From Triplophysa rosa (Eukaryota; Chordata; Actinopteri; Cypriniformes; Nemacheilidae), in the NCBI RefSeq assembly GCF_024868665.1, contig NC_079900.1:25412247-25476246 (forward strand): a stretch of 64,000 nucleotides of DNA, given 5' to 3'. The notes under the pieces are model-generated. The model saw only the letters and a program-made list of their open reading frames with translations. It had not been told where the DNA came from and did not search any database. Position 1 is the first letter of the stretch, and every line of letters begins with the position of its first letter. Of this stretch, positions 35,467 through 45,200 are shown one piece after another. A program made the position numbers and the translations under genes.

Positions 35467-36831
35467 TGCGTGCGTGTGTGTGTGAGAGAGAGAGAGTGCA
35501 CACCTGTGTGTTTGCGGTAATGTGACAGAAAAGCCAGTGATAATAAATTATTTATTCCTCGTATTGTTTCTGTCTTCAGCAGTAAAAAAAATAACGCAAA
35601 CTTTTGAAAGAGTAGGTCTATCAAAATATATTTGTTATAAGTTATAAGCAGCATGAACTAGTAGGCTATCAGTTTTTATTAATGCATTTATTGAAAGGAA
35701 ACTGCACACATTTCCATTAACAGTAAAGTTTGACATTATAAACGTCAGATCAAGAGCAGGGTGCTGTGCGGTAATGGCCTGTAGGCTACACTATAACCTT
35801 TCTGCTGTTTAAACGTTGCGAAGTGATATGGAACTGTAATGCGGTCAGCAGACCTGGAACACCTTCATAGGTGTTCATTTACTGAAAGTTAATGCATACC
35901 CATAGAACGTTTGTCAACCAATCAGATTGATGCATTCAACAGCCCCGTGGTATAATATAATATGAATAATATCTAGGATGAAGAAATGTGTCACATTATA
36001 GGACTTAAGAATGCGGTTTCATGTTGCCCTTCAAATCCTAGTTCACCCAAAAATAAAAATTCTGTCACCATTTACAGAGAAAGGTATTTGGAAGAATGCT
36101 TGTAACCAAACAGTATTTGGCCACCATTGACTCCCACAGTAGGAAAAAATACAATGGTCAAAAGTGCCGCTGAACTGTTTGCTGTCGTACATTCTTCAAA
36201 ATGTCTTGTTTTGTGTTCATTAGAACAAATAAAATGATAAAGTGATTTTTCCTACTATGGGAGTCAATGGGTGTTGATATCTGTTTGGTTACAAGCATTC
36301 TTCCAAATATCTTTCTCCGTGTTCATCAGAAAAAATAAATGTATTCAGATTTGGAACAATTTGAGAGTGGATTAAATTATGACAGAATTTTCATTTTTGG
36401 GTTTACTGTCCCTTTAATACAAGACATATATTTAAGTTGTATTTAATGTATTAAATCGGGACATATGTGTAAAAATTAAAATTAGAAGTAATTATGTTTA
36501 TTAAAATAAGGCTTCATAACTATGTTAAACTTAAAAAGAAATATTTACATGTATTAATTTATCGGAAGCTGTTATCCAAAGAAGCATACAGTGCATTCAA
36601 GCCAAACATTTGATCAGCATGTGTCTCCTGCAAATTTGATTTCTATTTCTTTCCTTTGATTTTGGGTAGAAATGTCGTAGACAAATTCACCCTTGATTTA
36701 ATATTTCAAGTATTTAATATTTCGTTTGCAGGTAAAGCAAGTTTAACATTCTCTTTTCTCGATGCAGTAATGTGGATCCACCCATCTGGTATGACACTGA
36801 TGTGCGTCTCTTTGAGATTCAGAGGATGTAA
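12433..36831 (+). CDS. hid1: HID1 (high-temperature-induced dauer formation 1 homologue), 801 aa, 19 exons
   Basis: Coding exons: 12433-12498, 16603-16752, 17388-17558, 26220-26342, 27846-27952, 28139-28255, 28892-29099, 29329-29385, 30756-30896, 30981-31071, 31261-31412, 31671-31749, 32659-32823, 33052-33279, 33405-33550, 33640-33729, 34147-34238, 34319-34477, 36768-36831. They sum to 2406 nt and join in frame; human HID1 has 788 aa. The N-terminus MGNTDSK fits N-myristoylation at Gly2. Family-diagnostic stretches include [51 protein letters not shown] and EIQRM at the end. HID1 is a peripheral protein of the medial/trans-Golgi needed for dense-core vesicle formation and peptide hormone sorting. 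An acidic run ([10 protein letters not shown]) opens exon 4. The donor of exon 6 (GTCGGC) is weak. A polyadenylation signal at about 37951 would end the 3'UTR. Intron 1 (4.1 kb) and intron 3 (8.7 kb) are swollen by transposons. Confidence 0.95.
12499..13629. other. hid1 intron 1, 5' part, AT-rich, nothing recognised
   Basis: Non-coding and very AT-rich with many short T and A runs. No repeat boundary, RNA gene or conserved motif could be identified by eye before the Tc1 element that starts at 13630. Confidence 0.5.
13860..16080 (-). pseudogene. Tc1-family transposase, broken
   Basis: Minus-strand fragments in order: the helix-turn-helix DNA-binding part (15851-16054, with [18 protein letters not shown] and a PRPGAPRK hinge), the first catalytic Asp region (15502-15762, [12 protein letters not shown]) and the second and third catalytic residues (15437-15280, NDPKHTAKE and SPDLNPIEN). 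The frame is interrupted between these blocks. The nested hAT insertion at 14028-15277 then cuts it just after ENLWKEL, leaving the C-terminal part at about 14019-13860. It cannot encode an active enzyme as it stands. Confidence 0.85.
14028..15277. mobile_element. hAT-type nonautonomous element nested in the Tc1 transposase
   Basis: The ends are TAGAGATGCACCAATTG and CAATCGGTGCACCTCTA, imperfect inverted repeats. Flanking octamers GTTCTTTT (14020-14027) and GTTCTTTC (15278-15285) match at 7 of 8 positions, fitting an aged 8-bp hAT target duplication. Near the right end GGCCGATTCCGATCTCT-like units are repeated. No transposase frame is present. Confidence 0.8.
16753..17387. other. hid1 intron 2, nothing recognised
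   Basis: This 635-nt intron, between exons 2 and 3, starts GTACGT and ends GTGCAG. It is AT-rich with no identified repeat. Confidence 0.6.
18018..18195. repeat. CA/GT microsatellite inside the LINE 3'UTR
   Basis: About 180 bp of (AC)n with ACC and ACG interruptions. It sits at the same internal position as CA-rich tracts in two truncated relatives (34920-35070 and 47100-47205), so it was carried by the element family. Confidence 0.85.
19134..19846. mobile_element. DNA-transposon insertion in the LINE C-terminal region
   Basis: The left end reads TAGGGTTGTCACGGTACC. The right end contains the inverse core GTACCGTGA, and TATAG flanks both sides. LINE coding sequence resumes directly on each side (VLSIAL on the right, ITYKALHG on the left). 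The TAGGGTTGTCACGGTACC end is common among fish hAT-like MITEs; the target duplication looks degraded. Confidence 0.6.
20066..21101. mobile_element. TIR element of unclear class inside the LINE
   Basis: The perfect terminal inverted repeat CGTCGCTGTCGGGCGGAA (20066-20083) is mirrored by TTCCGCCCGACAGCGACG (21084-21101). Flanks are ATAT on both sides, or TA if the repeat is extended by one base. The 1-kb interior has two related blocks (GGTCGCGTTGAGCC at about 20363 and 20547, each followed by TACATACATCTTCCTAAACT) and no long ORF. LINE sequence continues on both sides. Superfamily not recognised. Confidence 0.75.
22011..22385 (-). mobile_element. 5'-truncated LINE tail inserted in LINE ORF2
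   Basis: The minus-strand 3' end reads GCGCTATATAAATAAAATTG with a TTGAA tandem tail, like the host LINE's own end but from a distinct subfamily. GAGTTA flanks both sides (22005-22010 and 22386-22391), a plausible short target duplication. It splits the reverse transcriptase between the 22716-22459 and 22015-21257 blocks. Confidence 0.75.
24032..24898 (-). CDS. LINE ORF1 with esterase (SGNH-like) domain, 288 aa
   Basis: The frame opens at ATG 24898 and is uninterrupted for 288 codons. The N-terminus has a Cys motif ([16 protein letters not shown]) like zinc-binding modules of CR1/L2 ORF1 proteins, then a short coiled-coil-like run ([15 protein letters not shown]). From about residue 125 an SGNH/GDSL-esterase-like domain shows [11 protein letters not shown] (block I Ser), HVGTNDV (block III) and DGLHPSW (block V Asp/His). 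In related LINEs this protein binds RNA and may act on lipids during retrotransposition. ORF2 of the same copy is broken, so this intact ORF1 is a relic or still translatable in trans; expression is unknown. Confidence 0.85.
   Translation of the reverse strand: MASIPIIVTCTSCHMFSLAFSVSCKGFICDKCREIVRLTEKILELESRIQSLSEDSKSVRTIENTLDASNISAHSSVLVENPPQLGNLVTVRRRSRRTKHHSTVPITVSNRFAPLSDAPTEKPAESALVIGDSIVRNINIEAPATIVQCLPGARAPDIKSNLNVLAKANRKFSKIVIHVGTNDVRLRQSEVTKDNIKEVCELASMMSDTVIFSGPLTAYCGDEIYSRLSSLNGWLSEWCLQNDIVFINNWKSFEGRPDLLKRDGLHPSWAETSLLSRNMTQSLNNAKA
25471..26219. other. hid1 intron 3, 3' remainder, nothing recognised
   Basis: AT-rich intron sequence up to the exon 4 acceptor (TCTGGATAG). No repeat boundary or coding block is apparent. 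Confidence 0.5.
26343..27845. other. hid1 intron 4, nothing recognised
   Basis: A 1.5-kb AT-rich intron. A GTTGCAGAAACACCCATGTA motif at about 27073 is roughly the inverse of TATGTGGGTGTTTCTGCAACTA at about 26590. The enclosed 500 bp may therefore be an inverted-repeat element, but exact ends were not resolved. Confidence 0.4.
28495..28815. repeat. 153-bp tandem repeat in hid1 intron 6
   Basis: Slightly more than two copies of a unit of about 150-153 bp: ACCAGCCTGG recurs at 28568 and 28721, and ACACC(C/T)TAGCAAC at 28495, 28645 and 28798. Copies differ at only a few positions. Each unit itself contains AGCAAC/TAGCAAC sub-motifs. Confidence 0.85.
29747..30175. mobile_element. 427-bp foldback (Angel-like) MITE in hid1 intron 8
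   Basis: It begins TTAAAGGGACAGTTCACCC and ends GGGTGAACTATCCCTTTAA. The halves are largely complementary along their length (for example TTTGTTTGGTTGAACACAGA near 29825 against TCTGTGTTCAACCAAACAAA near 30073), so a transcript would fold into a long hairpin. TTAA borders both ends. Confidence 0.8.
30176..30755. other. hid1 intron 8, 3' part, nothing recognised
   Basis: AT-rich. A short direct repeat TGTCACTTTTGATAA occurs twice near 30340-30378. No further feature. Confidence 0.5.
31750..32658. other. hid1 intron 12
   Basis: A 909-nt intron. The block at about 31915-32060 (GCTACGCCGCTGCGGCGGAG, GCTGCTGTGAGCACG) is GC-richer than its surroundings and resembles a dispersed fish repeat, but no ends or target duplication were found. 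Confidence 0.45.
33730..34146. other. hid1 intron 16, nothing recognised
   Basis: A 417-nt AT-rich intron between the donor GTAAGA and acceptor TTACAG. Confidence 0.6.
34741..35310 (-). mobile_element. 5'-truncated LINE 3' tail, with CA microsatellite
   Basis: It begins on the plus strand TCAACTCAACTTTATTTATA and closely matches the 3' end of the intron-3 LINE (17811-18425) through AGCCCCCCCGG and GGGGATTCCAGTTCCCCTC. It includes the CA-rich tract in the middle. It lies in hid1 intron 18 in the same antisense orientation. Sequence on both sides looks like a further older repeat, so a target duplication was not identified. Confidence 0.8.
35414..35495. repeat. compound microsatellite (GT)n(GCGT)n(GT)n(GA)n
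   Basis: About 80 bp of perfect dinucleotides, changing from GT to GCGT/TGCG units and then to GA. It lies in hid1 intron 18. Confidence 0.9.
36036..36418. mobile_element. Angel-like foldback MITE in hid1 intron 18
   Basis: It begins CCTAGTTCACCCAAAAATAA and ends TTTTTGGGTTTACTGTCCC followed by TTTAA. The internal blocks CTGTTTGGTTACAAGCATTC and the inverse GAATGCTTGTAACCAAACAG mark the two arms. It is related to the elements at 8281 and 29747. Confidence 0.7.
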
Positions 36832-38046
36832 AAGGAGCCTCACTGGGAAGCCACAGGCTTCATCTACTATGTCATTTTGCTTTAAGATGTCCCACTTCTC
36901 TTGAGAAGAGGCAACAGAAACCCATGAAAGCCTGTGAAACTCCATGAGAAGTGCCTGTGCCTGACAGTGTGAAGCTGTTGGTGGTCTGTTTGCTCTGGCT
37001 GCTGTACAGATGATAAAGCGCCTAAATATAACCCTGTGCTCTGATAGCATAGTATGTTCAGTAGCTTAAGCAATCCGGACATGTGCGTCTGTGTGTAAGA
37101 AAAATCTCTCACTGTGGTTTTATATAGGAATGGGAGTATTGTGAATAATTTCTGGAAAGACCTCTGGTTGGATTGATATCACCACAAGGGGGTGATCTTG
37201 CTATATCTTTTTTTTTTTTTATTTACCCATGAGAACATTCATTGACATATTAGTCATGTCAGATATGAGAAATAAGTCAATGAAATTCAAAGGTTGATTT
37301 TAATGTATTTCCCCAGTATTCACATACACTATGAACTTGTAAAAAGATTTAGTTTCCACAGTATTATATAGCAACGGTTTGATGGAATATCAATAGCTCT
37401 ATTTTTGTTTGCATATCAATTTGCTGATGTGAGACTGTAAATATTCAGCTTGATGCTTAAAGTAGAATCACTGTATCAATATGTGATGAATATAATTATT
37501 TAATGTCATAATTGTTAGCTCATAGCTATTGCCTTTCTGCAAACGTTATGGCTCAAAGTGCCGATGACTGTAACCAGAATGTTCATTTGTGACAGTATTT
37601 ATATGAAAGTCTGTTAAAGACAAGAATAGATTGTGGTTATATGTGTATTTTAATATGTGTATCTAAGTTTGTGTGCTTGTGTATATGTACTAAACTCCTA
37701 ATTGAATCATTGGTTTATGAAGAATTTCATGCTTCTCAATGTATCTGCTTCATTCTTAATAAGAAACCAAAGCAAAGTCAAACAGCGTCTTATTATTTGC
37801 TCATTTTACTCCAGAGTATTTCATTGCATCGCTACAGCCCGTAACAGCGTTACGCCATATTTCAGAAGAGACATCATGCACACATGTCAAATGATTTCAG
37901 CATGATCTAAGACAACAACAGATTCCTACACATTTACACATAATATTGTCAATAAAAATAACATATTTTAGTTAAACAAAAATATAATATAAAATATATA
38001 TATATTACAAATGTATGTGCATTAGAAGAGTTCTTAAGTGGGCAGT

Positions 38047-40748
38047 TTATGAGGCAAGGCACACTTCAAAAAGGCTGGCCACTGAGTGCATTTGGTAAAA
38101 GATCCCAAATGGCATCCCAATGTTCACCACAGCTACCCATGTTTTAAATTCATAGATGTATGATCCAACAGGGTTGTCAAACTGAGGACGGGCTCCAAAG
38201 GCAGGGATGATCCACAGCTAAAAAACAAACCAAAACCCAGAATTAGAAATCACATTTGTGATGTGAAAGAACTCCCACGTGTCCCACATGCAATGATGTG
38301 TCCTGTGGATTTGCCCCAGATCTACGAAAGTCAGGTACTTACAATTACGTTGCAGATGAGCAGGAAGGCGCAAATCTCCTTGAGGATCCTCCTCTTCCAG
38401 GAGAGTCGGCCCTGAAGCAGCGTCAGGGTGATGGGTAGAGCGTGAGCCGGAACGATAGAGCTGTTCCGTCTATCCGGGTCCCTCTGTACGACCCTGGCGT
38501 TAGCAAAGACGGTGGCCGTTGGTGTCTCTTTGAAAGGCTTCCGGTGGAGGCCCTTGATGAGGAAGGAGTTCTGTAGACACAGCTGGATCACAGTTAGAAT
38601 GGAAGAGGCCAGAGTGAGCCCGTTCACATGCCCTTTGACCCCTGACGCCAGCATGGCCACGATGGTGAAGTAACAGATGAGGAACTGGCCCAGAGACGCT
38701 CCCACAAGCAGTCCCACATCTAGACTCCGCGTGGGGTTCTTCTCGGACACATGCTCCCTCTTATCCAGCTGGAAGATGATACAGCCGCTCAGCGTCGCTA
38801 TGGACATCAGCGTGATGGTGACTATGTTCATGATGTAATAGATCGTCAGAGCGTCCTCCTTCTTGTTTGGGTCCCCTTTGGACACGTCCACTTCGTACAC
38901 CACGAACGTAGCCAGACCCGCCACCAGAACGATCAGTCCGGCCACTGGACCGACCACAACGTCCCACAGCCTGAAACGGAGATGGTCGTGGTGTTCGTCC
39001 ATCTGGCGGCCAACGTTTTTCCACATGACGTAGGCCATCGCAGAGGCGAAGAGGCTGTACTCAATGTTGAAAGGGTACAAGTAATAGAAAGCTTTCTCGA
39101 AGACGTCGCAGAAATCGTGGATGCACTTGCAATTGCCGGGGGCTGAAAACAAGAGGACGGAGAATGTCTATGAGAGATGCCAGCCAAAGCATTTTTCATT
39201 ATGACTTTGGATATAGGGATTTCTGGTTAGTCTTAGTGAGTCTTATTCATTTATTCATAGTGTAATATGCATTTACTGACCTGACCCTTTCAGTGAGAAG
39301 TTGAAGCCGTGGGGGGTGTTGGATGAACTGTTAGAGTCGTCTGGAATAATGGTCTGATGGAGCGATTCTTCCGTCACAGCGGTCATCCACACCACCAGAT
39401 TTGTTGACAAGGTCAACATCAGACCATAACTACAAAGAGAGGGTAAATATTACTATACAGTGATACCCGGCCCTCGTTTCTTACAAACTGAATGCGACAT
39501 TTTGGTTTCCTATCAAATCCTCAGCCTGGCAAACATTTCCTTAAAATGTATGCTCATTGCTTCACACACGAGACGTCACAAACACTGTGGTTACAAATGC
39601 TTCATTTCCTTTACGATCTGAATGGGTGTGATAATGTACCTACGCTTGCCTGACTTTCCCATCACCTTTCTCCCCCTGACCTGGTGTTCTGGTCAAGATA
39701 GCAAAAGACAAGGAAATCCATTGACTACACTTAAGGCAAGTCAGTCTGATATCACAAGAAAAACGTACCGTGTGATGCGTTTCTGTAGCTGTACACAGTC
39801 TTTAGCATGAACCCAGAGAAAATATGTCTGAAATGGAGTATGTTTAAAAAACACAGTTAGAATCAAAAAACAATATTAGATACCAGGCCAGAAAAAAGAC
39901 AAAACAACAATTACGTAGTAATATTTTTAACAGTGGTGGCATATAAAAAATCATAAGCATTTTGTGTTTATAAAAAATATATATTTATTAAATAAAAATA
40001 CTGATTATACTTAAAAAATGTATTGTATGGAAATGCAATTTCAATTAAAGTTTTTTTACTTACCTGCACAATAACAAACACCGCTTGCACAACAGGGAAC
40101 ACTATCTTCACGGCTGACTCACAGTGTGCATAACCCACATAGTAAACAATCTTGAAAATATCCATGAGAACACTGCAGACGCCAAACAGAACCAAGCCAG
40201 CTGAAGAAGACACACAGAGTGTTAGTAACATTTACACATACATCATTACAAACCATTACTGCACGATTATCTCATGTAGACAGATCAACATTTTCATTCA
40301 CCAAAAGTTTTGATTCAATGTAATCCAAAGCATTTCAGTCATTGACCAGCTTCAGTAAGAATGAATTCTCACCTCTCAGCCAGACCGGTCCAGCATGGCT
40401 ATCTTTGTATAGCACGGCACTGTCCACCCTACATGTGTGGGCTTTGTAGTAAACCATCCAGATGGTAGTGAGAACGACAAGTAAGATGAGGTAAATCTGC
40501 AGGTGTGAAGATGAAATCTGGGTGCCGTTGAAGACGCTTCCGCTGACTAAAACAATTCCCAGGAGCAGGACATTTAAGGAGATGTATCCAGACAGAAGCC
40601 AGCCCCAGTTGCGGGCTCTTTCCATCTTTCTGACCCCACAGTGGGCAGATGCCGGGCTGTCCGCATTCTGTGCTGTCTCTCCCTGCGTTGCCACTTGGAT
40701 GGTGGATATCTGGCTGTCATTGGCTTCCAAGTCTTCTTTTGCGGTCAT
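38047..40748 (-). CDS. otop2: otopetrin-2 proton channel, 563 aa, 6 coding exons
   Basis: Coding exons on the minus strand: 40748-40373, 40200-40064, 39827-39769, 39429-39281, 39142-38343 and 38217-38047. They sum to 1692 nt and join in frame; human OTOP2 has 562 aa. The start at ATG 40748 (MTAKEDLEAND) follows a good splice acceptor at 40767, so a 5'UTR exon probably lies upstream. OTOP hallmarks: SHAGPVWLR, LYPFNIEYSLFASAM, VMWKNVGR, KNPTRSLDVGLL, LKEICAFLLICNVI and the end MPFGIFYQMHSVASLFEVCLAS. Twelve membrane spans are expected. Otopetrins are pH-sensitive proton-selective channels. OTOP2 rather than OTOP3 is chosen for FNIEYSLFAS and from its place beside ush1g and hid1. The gene is convergent with hid1, about 80 bp from its probable poly(A) site, and head-to-head with ush1g. 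Confidence 0.93.
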
Positions 40749-40767
40749 GTTGCTTGAGTTGGCAGAG

Positions 40768-42299
40768 CTGTTCGCAAGAAAGCACAAGCAACTGTAAATT
40801 CTGAGCGTCCGAGTCTAAGATAAAACAAGTCCTCAAAGCCGACGTAAACCCACTTCTTCACCCGGTAAAATGCTTTGAACTTGTCTACCTTCCTCAGCCT
40901 GCATATATACTCAAACCCGCATAGTTGACCAACCAATCACCATTTTCCCATCCGCTTACGTAGAGCACTGCGTGTAACCGGTATGTTAGTGGACGTGCAT
41001 CCCTCTGACGAGGTAATATTGGAAGTCTACATAGATTTCACCTTTGCTTGCACTGGATCACAGCCAGCCAATCGCTCCTGGCTATTGTGATAACAGTGTT
41101 TAACCCAACGGCTACCTGCACGTTTTCTATTCTCTGTTTGGTGACGGTGGAGTTAATCAGACACCCTTAGCTCTTAGCCATCGATAAATATAAGGCTTTT
41201 ATTGACCTAAATCGTACCTGTTTTCAAAATATTAAGCCTTTATTTACTTTACTTACATCCGCTTTTCAGAATAATTGAAATATCCAACCTAATTCTCTCA
41301 GTAAACATTTGAACAAACAAAACAATTGAAGGTCATTGCAACGAAACATTATTCTTGCTTATATGTTTCAAACTGTACACTGACATTCCCATTCAACGAC
41401 TTGCCAAATCCAACATTCCAAAGGAGAAGCATAAGCATTTAATGCATATCTAAATAATCTAGGAATAAACGTCAAGCTGAATGTTTATTAACTTTGACTC
41501 ATGCACACTTAGATTTATTCAATCAGCGGGTGCTTTTAAAAAGAAATTATTATGATTTTATTATTATAAAATTATTATAAGTGACATTGATATTTGTGTT
41601 ACCATGAATAGGAGCCGCTGGCCTTCTGTGGAGCGTGCCACCTCATGACATATATTTGCACTCAGTGACACAGCAAGTTTACAACCTGTCAGAAACAACA
41701 CACACAGAACACATGATCAGAACAAAATGTGTAAAAATACTGACATGTGTATTACATATCACAAATCATGAAACATCAATGGATGTATGTCACATAACAC
41801 AGTGATTTATACTGTATATAGGCACCATAAAGAACACTGATGTAAACATTCACTGACTTCATAAAAAATACTGTATTTATTGCCTAGTTAAAATCCACAC
41901 TTAAATGTCTACCCTACTGTCTCAATGTCTTTCCAAAAGAGTGACACCTTAAAGATGATGCTAGCTAGAGCTTTTTACAGGAAGATTCACTTCACATAGT
42001 TTTTACAGTAGGCTAACTGGCGAACTCAGCAAACGCTGGTCTTGATACTGGAATTACTTGTACTACTTTTCCTAAATGAAACGAATTCAAATCATGTATC
42101 ATTTTGAAACGTACAAAGGAAACAATATTGTGATGACTTTTGTCAGAATAAAACCGAGGCCACACCCTCACGATCTGCGGCGCGTCCGAGGTGTCCTTGG
42201 AAACTCCAAGTGTCTCATGCGCGCTGCGGATGGTCAGGGGTTCAGAGCCGATGCGCGGATACCGTGAGAGAGTAATGGAGGCTGAAGTTAGAGATCACC
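40768..42299. promoter_or_regulatory. divergent otop2/ush1g intergenic region
   Basis: This 1.5 kb lies between the otop2 splice acceptor and the ush1g start codon, which are transcribed away from each other. The last 150 bp before ush1g are GC-rich (GCGGCGCGTCCGAGG). A 5'UTR exon of otop2 probably lies at 40800-41000. No TATA box or specific factor site is claimed. Confidence 0.5.
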
Positions 42300-45200
42300 A
42301 TGAATGACAAATACCACAAGGCAGCTCGGGATGGCTACCTTGACTTGTTGAAAGAAGCGACGCGCAAGGATCTGAACGCTCCGGATGAGGATGGCATGAC
42401 ACCGACCCTATGGGCCGCGTACCACGGCAACATGGACGCGCTGCGTCTGATCGCGGGGAGGGGGTAAGACTGGGCTCTGCGGTCACTCGTGTCGTAGATC
42501 TTATCGATTAAACGAATATGTTTGAGACTGTTTGTGCGTAGTTTTAGCAAGAAGCCCGTATGTTTGTGTGTACGCAACTCAAACGGCATTACGCAGAGAC
42601 CTGCGCCGCGCAGCGCAGCGCTCTGTTCACCGTCCCTAATGCTGATGTGATGTCAGGAAGGATTGTAACTGGGCATATATATGTTTGGGTTAATCGGATG
42701 TGGAACATGATGTTCTGCACCCCCTCATTACACTTCTGATGACATTTCTCAGTTACACTGACATGAGCTACACATAATATTGTCTAGGCTGCAATGTTAT
42801 AGTTTTATCATATCAGGAAAAGTAAATAATAGGTTAATATAGCTTTTCTACAGCATGGGCTGTATAGGCTTGCTGTTTTTGGGTGGTTTGTTGTGTCCTG
42901 TTGCTCATTCTGTGTAGATCATGGCCTGAGGTTTTGAATTCTCAAGGAGTGCATGGACTGGTGAAATGAAGAATTACAGTAAAGGTATTGTTGCCTGCTT
43001 TGCGTGAAAGCATATTCCAACCACACAAATGTAAATGTTTTTATAATGGCCATGTTGCCCCTCCTATTTCCTTGTTACTGTAATTCATTTGAATTGAGTT
43101 GTTTTATCACTGACTGTGACATTACCAGTCACTCATTGTTTGATCTTAGGTCGAGCTGTTAATGCCTATGATTGAATGCTGATAAATGTGAACACAAAAG
43201 GTTTATTCACAGCTGACCTGCTTTCCACAGCAGTGGCTTAATGAAAGCTGTGTGTTTTCAGCACTGAAAGCCACTGGCTATCCTGAGATTTGCTGCTTGT
43301 AAAGCAAAGCATTTCCACAGTTTGGGTCTTTTTCGTAGAGTAATAAAGACAAAACAATCCCCAAATTACACACAGCAACTGACAGATATTGTTTATAACA
43401 TGTATGATAATTGAATAAATATATGGGATTAACGTTTTGGCATGCCATAAATCAAGGTCAGGCAGATGAGTGGGTCATAATCCAAATATGGCACACAGCT
43501 CCTTTAACTAACTGTGAAAACCTTGCAGCTTTTCTTATGAATAATGCAGCAGTGCAGGGCTTCACCTGTCTCTCATTAAATATTCATCAGGCTAGGCAGT
43601 GCAATAGTTGAAGCAAACTCCTAAAGCTCAAATAAAAAACATTGATGCATTAGAACCTTGAATCTTATTAACGTGTGCATTCAGATATTTACCATCAATG
43701 TAACGGATGCAGAGCCAGGTCGTCTAAAGTGCAAATTTCAGCATTCTTCAGATCCAATACCTACAGCATTTTTTAATCTTCGTTCATGTTGATTTCAGCA
43801 TTTACTACTAACATTTTGAAATCAAAGGTTGTGACTGTTAACATTAGTTAGACTCTGTAAACTAACATGAGTAATTGTATTCACATGAACTAACACTAAC
43901 AAGGATTAATACGTAAGGGATAATGTACAGGCAGCCGGTTGTTATCGCATAAATAAATATTATTTCGCAATAACAGATGGCTGCTTGTACATTATCCCAG
44001 TCATTACAAGTCTACTTGCCACATGAGAAAAAAACTGGACATAAAATGTGATTTTGAAATATTTTATTAGCTAATTTTTACCGAATGCAGACCTTCTGGG
44101 AGGAAAAGCCATTTACTTTCATTTTTTAGGTAAGAAACGACTTTCAAATGTCACAATCAGGCAATTTGGTTTAATCATTTGTAAATATAGTGTCATATAT
44201 GTTATTAAAAGACATTTATTTTTTGTGTAATATTAAACTGTTCCTGTCAAAATGATTTGCAGCATCAGGGTTACTGTGTGTTATTAGTTTTGAGTGGATG
44301 TTATCTGGGAATAACGAACCTGCAAATGTCGCGACTGGCCAATCAGAATCAAGCGTTTCAACGCGCCGTGTAATAAATGCTGACAAAAGCCATGGTTAAT
44401 TTTCGCGAGGGTATGCTGATTTTCTTCTTTGTTAGTTGGGCTCGTGGTTACATTCTGAGCACAGGAATTTTGTGTGACATCATTGGCACCCTATCGTTCT
44501 TCCTAGTAAGAGGACACCTAATGAGTTACCACTGGTCAGATTACAGATCCAGTGCTCAAAATCAGCATTAGACCCTGAATTACTGGTTTATATCATCCTC
44601 ACTCCATGAAGACTTCAGTATATTTGCCCTCAGATTGAATGCAATATAGAAAGAAAACTGTTTGTACCTTTTAGTTGATCATGTTACACGGTAGATGCAC
44701 CCTATGCATACTGTCAGTTGTGTCAGTTTCATAGACTTATACATTATTCACTCCCTTTCACGGATGACAAGCCAGTGCTAAAAACATAATCAAAAAATCA
44801 TGGGCTTGTCAACGTGCTCACGGCTATTCTTAGGATCTAAAAGCAGTGATGATGACATCTTAGACAAGCCTTGTCCAGTCTCACCTCACACATGGAAGTG
44901 TGAATTATGCAGCCATTGTATATATATTATATAAATATATTATATAACCCATAGTATATACTGTAAATTAAATGGCATAGGGTCTGACAGAGGTCATACT
45001 TCAATGCCACACCTGATATGGATCTTTCTCGGCTCCTCTTACAGGGGGAACCCAGATAAGTGTGACATATGGGGGAACACGCCACTCCACCTGGCCGCTG
45101 CCAATGGTCATCTCAACTGCTTGTCCTTCCTGGTGTCGTTCGGTGCCAACGTGTGGTGCCTGGACAACGACTACCACACGCCTCTGGACATGGCTGCCAC

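Noticed and set aside
38751..39146. 131-codon plus-strand frame over otop2 exon 5
   Set aside because: Antisense shadow of the long otopetrin exon.
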